Assembly (NCBI GenBank): GCA_016867415.1 | Contig: VGJO01000003.1 | Location: 1 to 37,489, forward strand | DNA from: Candidatus Harrisonbacteria bacterium | Lineage (GTDB): Bacteria; Patescibacteriota; Minisyncoccia; UBA6257; UBA11618 | Length of the DNA: 37,489 bases | Direction of reading: 5' to 3' | Part shown: piece by piece, positions 8,653-15,399 of the stretch | Position numbering within the stretch: the stretch's first letter is position 1 | Layout of the letters: the number at the start of each line of letters is the position of its first letter | Made by a program: the position numbers and the translations under genes | Notes under the pieces: model-generated | The model's database searches: none | The model's input: only the letters and a program-made list of their open reading frames with translations | Told to the model about the DNA's origin: nothing

Positions 8653-9134
8653 GATTCCTCTCCCAAAAAAGAGCTTCTTATCCTTTCACTTTATCAAAAA
8701 CTTACACTGCCGTAAAGTTATAGTCCCAAATGCATATTTCTCACTTTTCATTCAAAATAAGCTCTTTTTTCTCCCTATCTTTCCCACTTTTTTATTGCCT
8801 CTAGAAAAGGAAAAAAGGAAGAGCTTTCATCACTGAACTAAGATTCTGCAATCCAAGATTTACCTAATTGAGGTAAAATAAAATTCTTAATTCCTTTCTC
8901 TCTCTAATTTCCAAATACTAACTACTAATTACTGAATCATGCGCTATATATAGTACATAGCTTTTCTATCCCTCTCTTTCTTAGTATAAAAAATATTTTG
9001 AATACATAGAGGAATAATAGAAAATTTGTGCATTCAGGATAAATGGCATCTGATTACAGATGCACGAAGAAATTTATACTGGAGATATTGCGACCCCTCC
9101 TAGGGTGACTATCTATTAATGCACCTCTTCGAGG
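8653..9134. other. intergenic region, no convincing gene
   Basis: About 480 AT-rich bases. An inverted pair AAAAAAGAGCTT (8667-8678) and AAGCTCTTTTTT (8757-8768) bounds about 100 bases. A 61-codon plus frame at 8651-8836 is unlike a protein. Near 9015-9105 a plus frame reads ENLCIQDKWHLIT and DARRNLYWRYCDPS before a stop; it looks somewhat protein-like and may be a gene remnant, but it has no start or ribosome binding site. Confidence 0.4.
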
Positions 9135-9207
9135 TGCATCCAGTAGGGATCGAACCTACGACCGTCTCCTTAAGAGGGAGCTGCTCTACCGGCTGAGCTA
9201 TGGATGC
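9135..9207 (-). tRNA. tRNA-Lys (CUU)
   Basis: Acceptor GCAUCCA/UGGAUGC, D arm GCUC...GAGC, anticodon loop CUCUUAA with anticodon CUU, variable loop CGGUC, T arm GUAGG-UUCGAUC-CCUAC. The first anticodon-stem pair is a G27-A43 mismatch. CCA is not encoded (ACCT follows). A GCACCTC/GAGGTGC hairpin (9121-9137) overlaps the acceptor end and may mark the 3' trailer. Confidence 0.92.
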
Positions 9208-9253
9208 GAAAGAAATGTCTTTCTATAATACACTTTTTACACGTTTTGACAAG

Positions 9254-9293
9254 AAAAAATAAACACCCAATAAATACTGGGTGTTTATTTTTT
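9254..9293. terminator. long bidirectional intrinsic terminator
   Basis: A 16-bp perfect stem, 9254-9269 with 9278-9293 (AAAAAATAAACACCCA / TGGGTGTTTATTTTTT), and an 8-base loop. It follows the Lys-rich miniprotein gene. Confidence 0.92.
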
Positions 9294-9309
9294 GAAACCT
9301 AAAAAAAGA

Positions 9310-9423
9310 CTATCTCTTCTTTTTCTTAGCGGTCTTCTTCTTGGTCGTTTTCTTCTTTGCTGCCATGAGTTTATTTTTTTGGTCCATCAAGTTCTCGACC
9401 TTGACTTTCTTATTCTCGCACAT
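9310..9423 (-). CDS. 37-residue Lys-rich basic miniprotein
   Basis: ATG at 9423, TAG at 9310-9312. The N-terminal half is MCENKKVKVENLMDQKNKLM and the C-terminal half AAKKKTTKKKTAKKKKR. A ribosome-binding-like AAAGGTG lies just upstream of the ATG, and a 16-bp terminator stem follows the stop. A second in-frame ATG (residue 20) would give an 18-residue all-basic peptide. The Lys/Ala/Thr tail resembles histone-H1-like or nucleic-acid-binding tails, so binding to DNA, RNA or ribosomes is inference. I do not recognise a named family. Confidence 0.6.
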   Translation of the reverse strand: MCENKKVKVENLMDQKNKLMAAKKKTTKKKTAKKKKR

Positions 9424-9547
9424 GAACACCTTTGGTCAATTGTGGATAAGATTTTTCCTCCAAAAAATAATTTTCTACAAATCCCAAAAAAGAAAAAATT
9501 ATTTAAAAAGAAATAAACTCTATAACAAAGACTCAACAATACAAGAT

Positions 9548-9679
9548 TAATTTCCGAAAATTTTTTTCCAAAGACAAGACATTTCAGAAAAATATGCGAG
9601 AGGCATACATAAGGGAAGTATGTCGACCAAATATTTTTCTGAAATAACACAGTATTTGGGAAAAAAGACCAAAAATTTA
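9548..9679. repeat. palindromic element, copy A (about 132 bp)
   Basis: The left end TAATTTCCGAAAATTTTTTT is roughly the reverse complement of the right end GGGAAAAAAGACCAAAAATT. Inside, a 15-bp perfect inverted repeat (9581-9595 with 9631-9645) encloses the core GGCATACATAAGGGAAGTAT. The ends and core match the tsaD copy (15831-15960) by eye. The right end overlaps the stop codon of the SIMPL gene at 9677-9679. Confidence 0.75.
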
Positions 9680-10402
9680 TTTCAGATCAAAAGTGATGGA
9701 GACAGACGCCGCCACCTCTTGCGCCACTATCTCCATATCTTGTGTGGGCACCGCCGCGCACATCCCTCCATACGTCGGATTGTAAGAAGTAAAGTTTGAA
9801 TTTTCACTAAAAGAGTTTATTCCGCCAATCTTCTTATCCATCGCCTTGGCAATTCCCTTCGCTTTTTCCTTAGCTTTCACGATAGCTTCTTCTCTTGCGG
9901 CAGAAAGCGCCCCATCCTGATCAGAAAAAGTAAGACAGCTTCCATATCCTGATCCCGGAACAAACCCCGCTTCCTCTCCCGCTTTCATTACTTGGCTAAT
10001 CTTTTGAGAAAGCTTCACTGGATCCTTCTCTTCGAGCTTCACGTAGACATTCTTCGTATCTTGATAATCTCCCTCCGGAAATCCGCTATTGCCACTCGTA
10101 TATGAACTCGCCAAATAAATATCTTCTTTCTCTACTCCTGCGACCCCCATCACTTCATACAGCTTCTTGAAAAGTCCCGTTGATTGCCTTGACGCCGCCG
10201 CTTGGGTATCTCCTCTCCCTTCCACACTAAAAGAAATATATGCTTTATCCGGCACTGCTTTCGTCTTCGCCTCCACAGATACAGAAACGGTCCGATAAGA
10301 AGTCGGGCCACTTTGTACCCTTCCTACTACATCATATGCCGCCAATACCGCCGTAAAAACTATTAAAAGAAATAGTATATACACGCCCCATCGTACAAAC
10401 AT
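9677..10402 (-). CDS. SIMPL-domain (DUF541) membrane-anchored protein
   Basis: The N-terminus has a transmembrane anchor (FVRWGVYILFLLIVFTAVLAA) followed by the SIMPL/DUF541 domain: YRTVSVSVEAKTKAVPDKAYISF at the start, a centre with VKLEEKDPVKLSQKI, AREEAIVKAKEKAKGIAKAM, and a C-terminal VAASVSITFDL strand. The family (BP26/Omp28-like) is periplasmic or extracellular and makes oligomeric rings; its biochemical role is unclear. I chose the ATG at 10402 because AGGAG lies upstream of it. The frame extends ten codons further to an ATG at 10432 that has no Shine-Dalgarno. The gene is single, with palindromic element A abutting its 3' end. Confidence 0.88.
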   Translation of the reverse strand: MFVRWGVYILFLLIVFTAVLAAYDVVGRVQSGPTSYRTVSVSVEAKTKAVPDKAYISFSVEGRGDTQAAASRQSTGLFKKLYEVMGVAGVEKEDIYLASSYTSGNSGFPEGDYQDTKNVYVKLEEKDPVKLSQKISQVMKAGEEAGFVPGSGYGSCLTFSDQDGALSAAREEAIVKAKEKAKGIAKAMDKKIGGINSFSENSNFTSYNPTYGGMCAAVPTQDMEIVAQEVAASVSITFDLK

Positions 10403-10493
10403 CTTTTCTCTTTCTCCTAAAATAGTATCCATAAAGTTTTATTCCCTATTCTATCGCTTCCTATCTAAAAAACAAATCTTTTTTTTGTTATAC

Positions 10494-10553
10494 TAAGCCA
10501 AATTTACCAGGGATCCCTCCTTGGCTTGTCGAAGCGTACTGTATCCCACCGGT
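10494..10553. repeat. palindromic repeat upstream of recG
   Basis: AAGCCAA (10495-10501) and TTGGCTT enclose the perfect palindrome AGGGATCCCT, followed by GTCGAAGCGTACTGTATCCC. Read in reverse this resembles the widespread dispersed repeat whose conceptual translation contains GYSTLRQA; a minus-strand frame here indeed reads GYSTLRQAKEG. It lies in the recG leader, where it could also fold in RNA. No second copy is seen in this window. Confidence 0.5.
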
Positions 10554-10630
10554 TTCAGCTGCGCTGAAGTCTTAGCAAAAGTAGGAGCCTTTGGCGAAGG
10601 AGAACTCTTAATTGAGACATTACTCATTCT

Positions 10631-12760
10631 ATGGTCCATCTCGATGACCGACTCAAAGACGTCAAAGGCCTTTCTCCCCGCTTTCTTCCTCATCTCGAAA
10701 AACTAGGCATTCACAGCATTCGCGATCTTCTCTCTCACTTTCCTACCCGTTATGAAGATTATCGTGAGCAAAAAAATATTAGCGATCTTATTCCCCGCGA
10801 ATCCGCCGCAATAAAAGGCCGGATCACCAAAGTCAGCCAAAAAAATATCTACCGGCGCCGGATGTCGATCATTGAAGCATATATAGAAGATGAGACTGGT
10901 ATAGTCCGCGCCGCCTGGTTTAATCAACCATATGTCGGTAAGCTCCTCTCCGAAGGCAAAGAAGTTATTTTGAAAGGCCGAGTCTCCGAAAGCAAAAAAG
11001 ATCTTTATTTTTCCTCACCTCTCATAGAAGACCCTCGCCTTGCTGAAAAAAAACGACCCTACCTCCTTGGTCACTATCCCGAGACTCGCGGCCTCACCTC
11101 CCGCGGCCTCCGCTATCTTTTAGATGGTGTAATAAAAAATATTGCTCCTATTCCCGACCCTCTTCCCTCATCTCTCCTGCAAAAAATTTCTCTTCCTGAT
11201 CTTCACTCCGCCTTCACCCACCTTCATTTTCCCCGCTCGCTTAAAGAAGCTGAAGTGAGCCGTGATCGCCTTATCTTTGACGACCTTCTCCTTCTCCAGC
11301 TCGTCAATCAAAAGACCCGTTCTCGTTTAGCAAAAGAAAAAGCTCACCCTATCCCTCACACCACTTCCGAGCTCGAGACCCTTCTTGCTTCCCTTCCCTA
11401 CACTCTCACTGCCACTCAAAGCCGTTCCCTAAAAGAAATACTCGCCGATATCGAAAATCCTCATCCCATGAACCGCCTCCTCGAGGGTGATGTCGGCTCC
11501 GGTAAAACAATCATTGCTTTAATTAGCATGCTTCTTGCCGCTCGTCGCCGTTTTTCTTCCTTTCTCCTCGCTCCCACCGAAATTCTCGCTCGCCAGCACT
11601 TTGACACACTCCAAAAATTCTTCATGGATCTTCTCGATGAATGGCGCATTAACGCCGCTCTCATTACCGGTGATGAGACCCGCCTTTTCCTAGGTAAAAA
11701 TCTCGTCTCCTCTCCCTCCAAACGTGAGCTCGCTCACCTTATAGAAAAAAACGAAGTCCGTCTCATAATCGGCACCCATACTCTCCTTGAAGAAAAGTGG
11801 CGCGGCAAAGATCTCGCCTTGACTGTGATCGACGAACAGCACCGCTTCGGCGTCCGCCAGCGCGCCGCTTTAAGTGGTAAAAAAAGTGACGGCATCTATC
11901 CTCACCTCCTCTCCATGTCCGCCACCCCCATCCCTCGCACACTTGCTCTCTCGATCTTTGGCGACTTAGATCTTTCAACCATTGAAGAACTCCCGAGTGG
12001 TAGAAAATCCGTCATCACTCGCATAATAAAAAAAGAAAATCGCCTCAAAGCCTACGAATTCATCCGCAAAGAAATTCACCTCGGTCGCCAAGCCTACATC
12101 ATCTGTCCCCGGGTAAAAAAATCCGACGATGAAAGCCTAGCTCCCAAAGACCTTAAAGACATTTTGAAGTATGAAATCAAAGCCGCCGAAGAAGAATTCA
12201 CTCGCCTCAAAAAAGAGATATTCCAAAAGGAACGTCTCGGCCTCCTCCACGGTAAATTAAAAAATGGCGAAAAAAACTCCATCATGAGCGCCTTCCACTC
12301 CGGCAAGATCGATATTCTCGTTTCCTCCTCCGTCGTCGAGATCGGCGTCGATGTGAAAAATGCCTGCGTAATCATGATTGAAGGCGCCGATCGCTTCGGC
12401 CTTGCCCAACTCCATCAGTTCCGCGGTCGCGTTGGTAGAGGGCAACATCAATCCTATTGTCTCCTCTTCACCGACAATGAATCCGAAAAATCCCTAACTC
12501 GCCTTCACTCCTTAGTCGAGTCCAAAAATGGCTTCGAGCTCGCCGAACGCGACCTCGCTCTCCGTGGCCCTGGCGAACTTCTTGGCGACTCCCAGACTGG
12601 CGTCCCTGATCTTGTCATGCGCTCGCTCCAAAACATCGACCTCCTCCGCCTCTCCCGTGAAGCCGCCACTGCCATAATAAAATCCGACCCTGATCTCAAA
12701 AATCATCCTCTCTTAAAATCCCAACTTTCCCTCTTTGAATCCTCTCTTCATTTAGAATAA
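10631..12760 (+). CDS. recG: ATP-dependent DNA helicase RecG
   Basis: 709 residues. Remodels stalled replication forks and Holliday junctions and clears R-loops. The N-terminal wedge/OB-fold domain spans about 1-250, including a ...LLSHFPTRYEDY entry typical of RecG. The helicase part shows Walker A GDVGSGKT (286-293), APTEILARQH, the RecG-type motif II DEQH (401-404) followed by RFGVRQR, SATPIPRTLAL, and a C-terminal helicase half with SSSVVEIGVDV, QFRGRVGRG and GPGELLGDSQTG. Length is normal to slightly long. ATG start with no strong Shine-Dalgarno; the 200-base leader contains inverted repeats. Palindromic element B follows the gene. Confidence 0.97.
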   Translation: MVHLDDRLKDVKGLSPRFLPHLEKLGIHSIRDLLSHFPTRYEDYREQKNISDLIPRESAAIKGRITKVSQKNIYRRRMSIIEAYIEDETGIVRAAWFNQPYVGKLLSEGKEVILKGRVSESKKDLYFSSPLIEDPRLAEKKRPYLLGHYPETRGLTSRGLRYLLDGVIKNIAPIPDPLPSSLLQKISLPDLHSAFTHLHFPRSLKEAEVSRDRLIFDDLLLLQLVNQKTRSRLAKEKAHPIPHTTSELETLLASLPYTLTATQSRSLKEILADIENPHPMNRLLEGDVGSGKTIIALISMLLAARRRFSSFLLAPTEILARQHFDTLQKFFMDLLDEWRINAALITGDETRLFLGKNLVSSPSKRELAHLIEKNEVRLIIGTHTLLEEKWRGKDLALTVIDEQHRFGVRQRAALSGKKSDGIYPHLLSMSATPIPRTLALSIFGDLDLSTIEELPSGRKSVITRIIKKENRLKAYEFIRKEIHLGRQAYIICPRVKKSDDESLAPKDLKDILKYEIKAAEEEFTRLKKEIFQKERLGLLHGKLKNGEKNSIMSAFHSGKIDILVSSSVVEIGVDVKNACVIMIEGADRFGLAQLHQFRGRVGRGQHQSYCLLFTDNESEKSLTRLHSLVESKNGFELAERDLALRGPGELLGDSQTGVPDLVMRSLQNIDLLRLSREAATAIIKSDPDLKNHPLLKSQLSLFESSLHLE

Positions 12761-12778
12761 AAAACAAAAGTAGATTAC

Positions 12779-12909
12779 AGAAAAGATGAAGATTTTTCCT
12801 TCAAGGCTAGAAGAAAATGGGGCTTACAAGGAAGCATAAGTACGCCGTATGTTGACGAATAGGCAAAAGCTTAGACAACGCCCTGGAGGAAAAAGACAAG
12901 CGAAAATAT
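12779..12909. repeat. palindromic element, copy B (diverged)
   Basis: It follows recG. The order of sub-motifs matches copies A and tsaD: GATTTTTCC..TCAAGGC, then GAAGCATAAG...GTATGTTGACGA, then CAACGCC and GGAGGAAAAAGACAAGCG. Overall identity by eye is moderate. The 90-codon minus frame crossing it (12807-13079) is not a credible gene. The rest of the 370-base gap up to 13128 shows nothing else clear. Confidence 0.55.
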
Positions 12910-13128
12910 AAAAAGATAGGAGTCTTCCCTCCCCCATCTCTTTTCCTAAGCAGTTCTTTGCATGTACACCTTTCCGAATTTTGGAAATGAAGAGTATCCA
13001 CTTTCAAACTCATAGATAAAGATCTGCCTCCAATCTTATCTTTTCCCTCATCTTGAATTTGCCCTAAAACCCAGTACACTATTTAAAATACTTTCCCGCC
13101 CATTGAAAACCATAGAAGGAGTTTCCTC

Positions 13129-13821
13129 ATGAATCCTGCTGTTCTTTCAAAACCCGCCATCCTTGCTGCAAAAGAACGGGGTGATATCGACATCACTCCG
13201 TTTAATGAAAAAAATCTTGCCAATACGAGCTATGATGTCACACTCGGTGAATACTATTACCGAGAACAACCCCCCGAATCGGGCTACACCATCTACAATC
13301 CCTGGCAAAATTCCGAAGTGACTCGAGTGTGGGGAAAAGGGTACTTTCAAGCTGTGCTTTTTTCCGAATGGAAACGAAAACATGGGGAACATCCTCAACT
13401 TGAAAAAGGCATCGCAAATAATAATAAAATAATCTGGCTCGCCCCTGGCGAAACTATCCTTGGCCACACCAATGAATTCATTGGGGGTAAAAATGGCATT
13501 ACGACCATGATGAAAGCCCGCTCCTCCATCGGTCGCAATTTCATTACTGTTTGCAAATGCGCTGGTTGGGGTGACATTGGCTACATCAATCGCTGGACCA
13601 TGGAAATCAGTAATGCTAGTCGCCACTATCACATTCCTCTGATAGTCGGTCGTCGTATTGCTCAAATCATCTTCTTTCCCTGCGAAGCAATTGGTAATGA
13701 AGATTACTATGGTCAAGGAGGAAAGTATCAAGTTGGTGGAGACATCAAAAAATTAACCAACTCCTGGCACCCTTCCATGATGCTTCCCCGCCTCTATGAA
13801 GACCGAGAAATAAAATCTTGA
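13129..13821 (+). CDS. dCTP deaminase / dUTPase superfamily protein
   Basis: 230 residues, ATG preceded by a strong AGAAGGAG ribosome binding site. Family motifs in order: NTSYDVTLG (32-40; family form is a SyDl-LG motif), ARSSIGR (130-136), GWGDIGYINRWTMEIS (146-161) containing the candidate catalytic Glu159, VGRRIAQIIFFPC (173-185) and a C-terminal Tyr/Gly/Gln stretch. These place it in the Dcd/dUTPase fold, which makes dUMP or dUTP from dCTP or hydrolyses dUTP. It is longer than E. coli Dcd (193 residues) and has an insertion at about 50-100 (YNPWQNSEVTRVWGKGYF...). Whether it is deaminase, dUTPase or bifunctional cannot be decided from sequence alone. A terminator follows. Confidence 0.82.
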   Translation: MNPAVLSKPAILAAKERGDIDITPFNEKNLANTSYDVTLGEYYYREQPPESGYTIYNPWQNSEVTRVWGKGYFQAVLFSEWKRKHGEHPQLEKGIANNNKIIWLAPGETILGHTNEFIGGKNGITTMMKARSSIGRNFITVCKCAGWGDIGYINRWTMEISNASRHYHIPLIVGRRIAQIIFFPCEAIGNEDYYGQGGKYQVGGDIKKLTNSWHPSMMLPRLYEDREIKS

Positions 13822-13840
13822 AAAAAGAAAGGAACAAAAA

Positions 13841-13863
13841 ATCCCGCGAACACCTCGCGGGAT
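13841..13863. terminator. bidirectional intrinsic terminator
   Basis: ATCCCGCGA (13841-13849) pairs with TCGCGGGAT (13855-13863), with A-rich sequence before and TTATTTTT after. It separates the convergent dCTP deaminase-like gene and the unknown operon on the minus strand. Confidence 0.88.
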
Positions 13864-13889
13864 TTATTTTTGCAGTCACGAAAAAAATT

Positions 13890-14405
13890 TTATTTCTTCA
13901 TGACCACCAGCACAGTTTCCTGAAACGCTCCGGGAAACCCTTCAATCTCATCAAGCGCCATGAAATTTGGTTGAGGAGGGATATTCGGATGAGGTAAGTG
14001 AATTGCCGGAACATACCGGATCCCCTCCTCATCTCGGCCCACACTTCCTAAAAAAACCATGACCGCCGGACAAATCTCCTCTTTCACCACAAACTTCGCC
14101 TGCAAAAATTGAGACAAAGCCCCTAGTTGCAGACATGGCCGATCTTCATACAAAGAAAGGACGGACTCCACCGGCGTTTTACAGCTCGGACTACCAATCA
14201 TATCCACGTCAAAGTAATCATAGATATCAAATTCCATTGGTAATCGCAACACCTCGTTGCATCTTCCCGAAGGCTGATCCAAAGGAAAAAGTTTCATTCC
14301 CTTCCGCCTGAATTGTATCCGAGAAAAGCTATCCGTTGAATTAATCTCTCGCTCTAAAGAACAAAACACTTTTCTCCATTGCCTTCGTGACGCAGGTGCA
14401 ATCAT
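13890..14405 (-). CDS. protein of unknown function (second gene of a two-gene operon)
   Basis: 171 codons from the ATG at 14405, chosen because AAGGAGG lies eight bases before it; the frame also stays open to a TTG at 14441. The protein (MIAPASRRQWRKVFCSLERE...) has no signal peptide or transmembrane segment. It has several short conserved-looking patches: RRKGMKLFPLDQPSGRCNEV, an acidic FDIYDYFDVDMIGSPSC, and a C-terminal part with VVKEEICPAVMVFLG and GFPGAFQETVLVVMKK. I do not recognise a family. It starts 16 bases after the upstream partner gene, so the two are very probably co-transcribed. Confidence 0.75.
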   Translation of the reverse strand: MIAPASRRQWRKVFCSLEREINSTDSFSRIQFRRKGMKLFPLDQPSGRCNEVLRLPMEFDIYDYFDVDMIGSPSCKTPVESVLSLYEDRPCLQLGALSQFLQAKFVVKEEICPAVMVFLGSVGRDEEGIRYVPAIHLPHPNIPPQPNFMALDEIEGFPGAFQETVLVVMKK

Positions 14406-14421
14406 CTTTCTATCCTCCTTT

Positions 14422-14991
14422 CTAAGGAGATGCTTTTTCAATCACCTCATGCTGAGTCACCTTCATCTTCCCACCATTCTTGAGACATACTACTCCCACT
14501 TCACCCATAATCCCTTCTCCACGAAAGTATGCAGCAAGATCCACCCACTCCTCCGCTAGAATTCCCCTTATATCCGAGATGAGTCCATAGCAATAAAAGT
14601 CAGAGGTCGATCCATACCGTCGCAAGATAGGAAAGGGAAACAAGCTATGCAGAATAGTATTCGTCCGCAAGAGTGTATTCTCCGCCTCTCTCTTCAAATC
14701 CTCATACGAGAAAAAAGCTCGCCCCACCGCATACGTCCCAATCCCATCCTCCGATATAAGATACCCTAGAAATGCGTTCAAATCTTTCGGCGGCGTCAAA
14801 ATTTTTTTCAAAATTAGGGGCAATGAATTAGAAGTAATCATTACCTCCGTGTCTGTGTCTAGTTGCGTTTGCTTCTCATACTCCACCAAAATTTTTTTCC
14901 CCGCCACTTCAATAAGAGACGGGATCATTTCCTGATGATTTCGCATCTTGGGCAACTGAATTGGCGAAGTCCCCACCGATCTGGTAGCCAT
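14422..14991 (-). CDS. protein of unknown function (first gene of a two-gene operon)
   Basis: 189 residues from an ATG with an upstream AAAGGA. Soluble, mixed alpha/beta composition: MIPSLIEVAGKKILVEYEKQ near the N-terminus, MITSNSLPLILKKILTPP, then AVGRAFFSYEDLKREAENTL and a C-terminal region with GILAEEWVDLAAYFRGEGI and GEVGVVCLKNGGKMKV. No catalytic motif is evident and I recognise no family. The gene leads the operon with the 171-codon gene downstream; the pair may act together, possibly as a small complex, but that is only inference from spacing. Confidence 0.72.
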   Translation of the reverse strand: MATRSVGTSPIQLPKMRNHQEMIPSLIEVAGKKILVEYEKQTQLDTDTEVMITSNSLPLILKKILTPPKDLNAFLGYLISEDGIGTYAVGRAFFSYEDLKREAENTLLRTNTILHSLFPFPILRRYGSTSDFYCYGLISDIRGILAEEWVDLAAYFRGEGIMGEVGVVCLKNGGKMKVTQHEVIEKASP

Positions 14992-15399
14992 TAGAAGTCC
15001 TTTCTTTATCTACAGGAAAAGCAAGAAGAAGGTTCCTCTTCTCACTAAGTTAAATTCTCAACGTCCTAAAAACCCACTTTGAAATTACCTTGCTTTCCTT
15101 AAAAAGTAAAGAGAAATCCTTTTCAAAAGAAAGTTTTTATGTTTATATAAATAACCCTCTAGTTTTTATTAAAAAATACTCGCTCTGCAAAAGCGCATAA
15201 TTTTTGGACGAGTCTCCACTGGCAATTAGCTCTCTTAAACTAAAAAATAAAAGAATTAGTAAAAAAGAACTAAAATGAGCTAGATCAGCGAGGCTCCCCA
15301 TTTCTTTTCGAGGAGCTACCGGAGCATACTAAGGGAAGTCTGTAAGGAGATACCGCAGGAAAAAACGGGAAAATTCGCCAAAAAGACAAGCTTAATAGA
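14992..15399. other. intergenic region with a degenerate palindromic element (copy C)
   Basis: About 400 bases upstream of tsaD. The distal half is AT-rich with no clear gene. At about 15296-15392 the sequence GGAGCATACTAAGGGAAGTC, followed by CCGCAGGAAAAAACGGGAAA and CGCCAAAAAGAC, matches the core and right end of elements A and tsaD, though the left end is not recognisable. It ends a few bases before the tsaD ATG, so it may supply part of the tsaD leader. Confidence 0.45.

Noticed and set aside
9121-9137. GCACCTC/GAGGTGC hairpin as a terminator for tRNA-Lys
   Set aside because: It overlaps the acceptor end of the tRNA and lacks a U-tract; more likely a processing feature, so not listed as a terminator.
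9436-9448. DnaA-box-like TTGTGGATAAGA, with TGTGGAAAA at about 2641 and 5643: possible oriC
   Set aside because: Single scattered sites, no cluster, and no dnaA or dnaN nearby.
10493-10693. 66-codon minus frame with GYSTLRQA
   Set aside because: Conceptual translation of a dispersed repeat overlapping the recG start; not a gene.
12807-13079. 90-codon minus frame
   Set aside because: Crosses palindromic element B and the dCTP deaminase promoter region; no ribosome binding site or family.
13819-13821. Alternative genetic code (TGA = Gly), known in some CPR lineages
   Set aside because: TGA is the natural stop of several genes (dCTP deaminase-like, DUF6804-like, the 47-codon gene), and no in-frame TGA occurs in the conserved genes.
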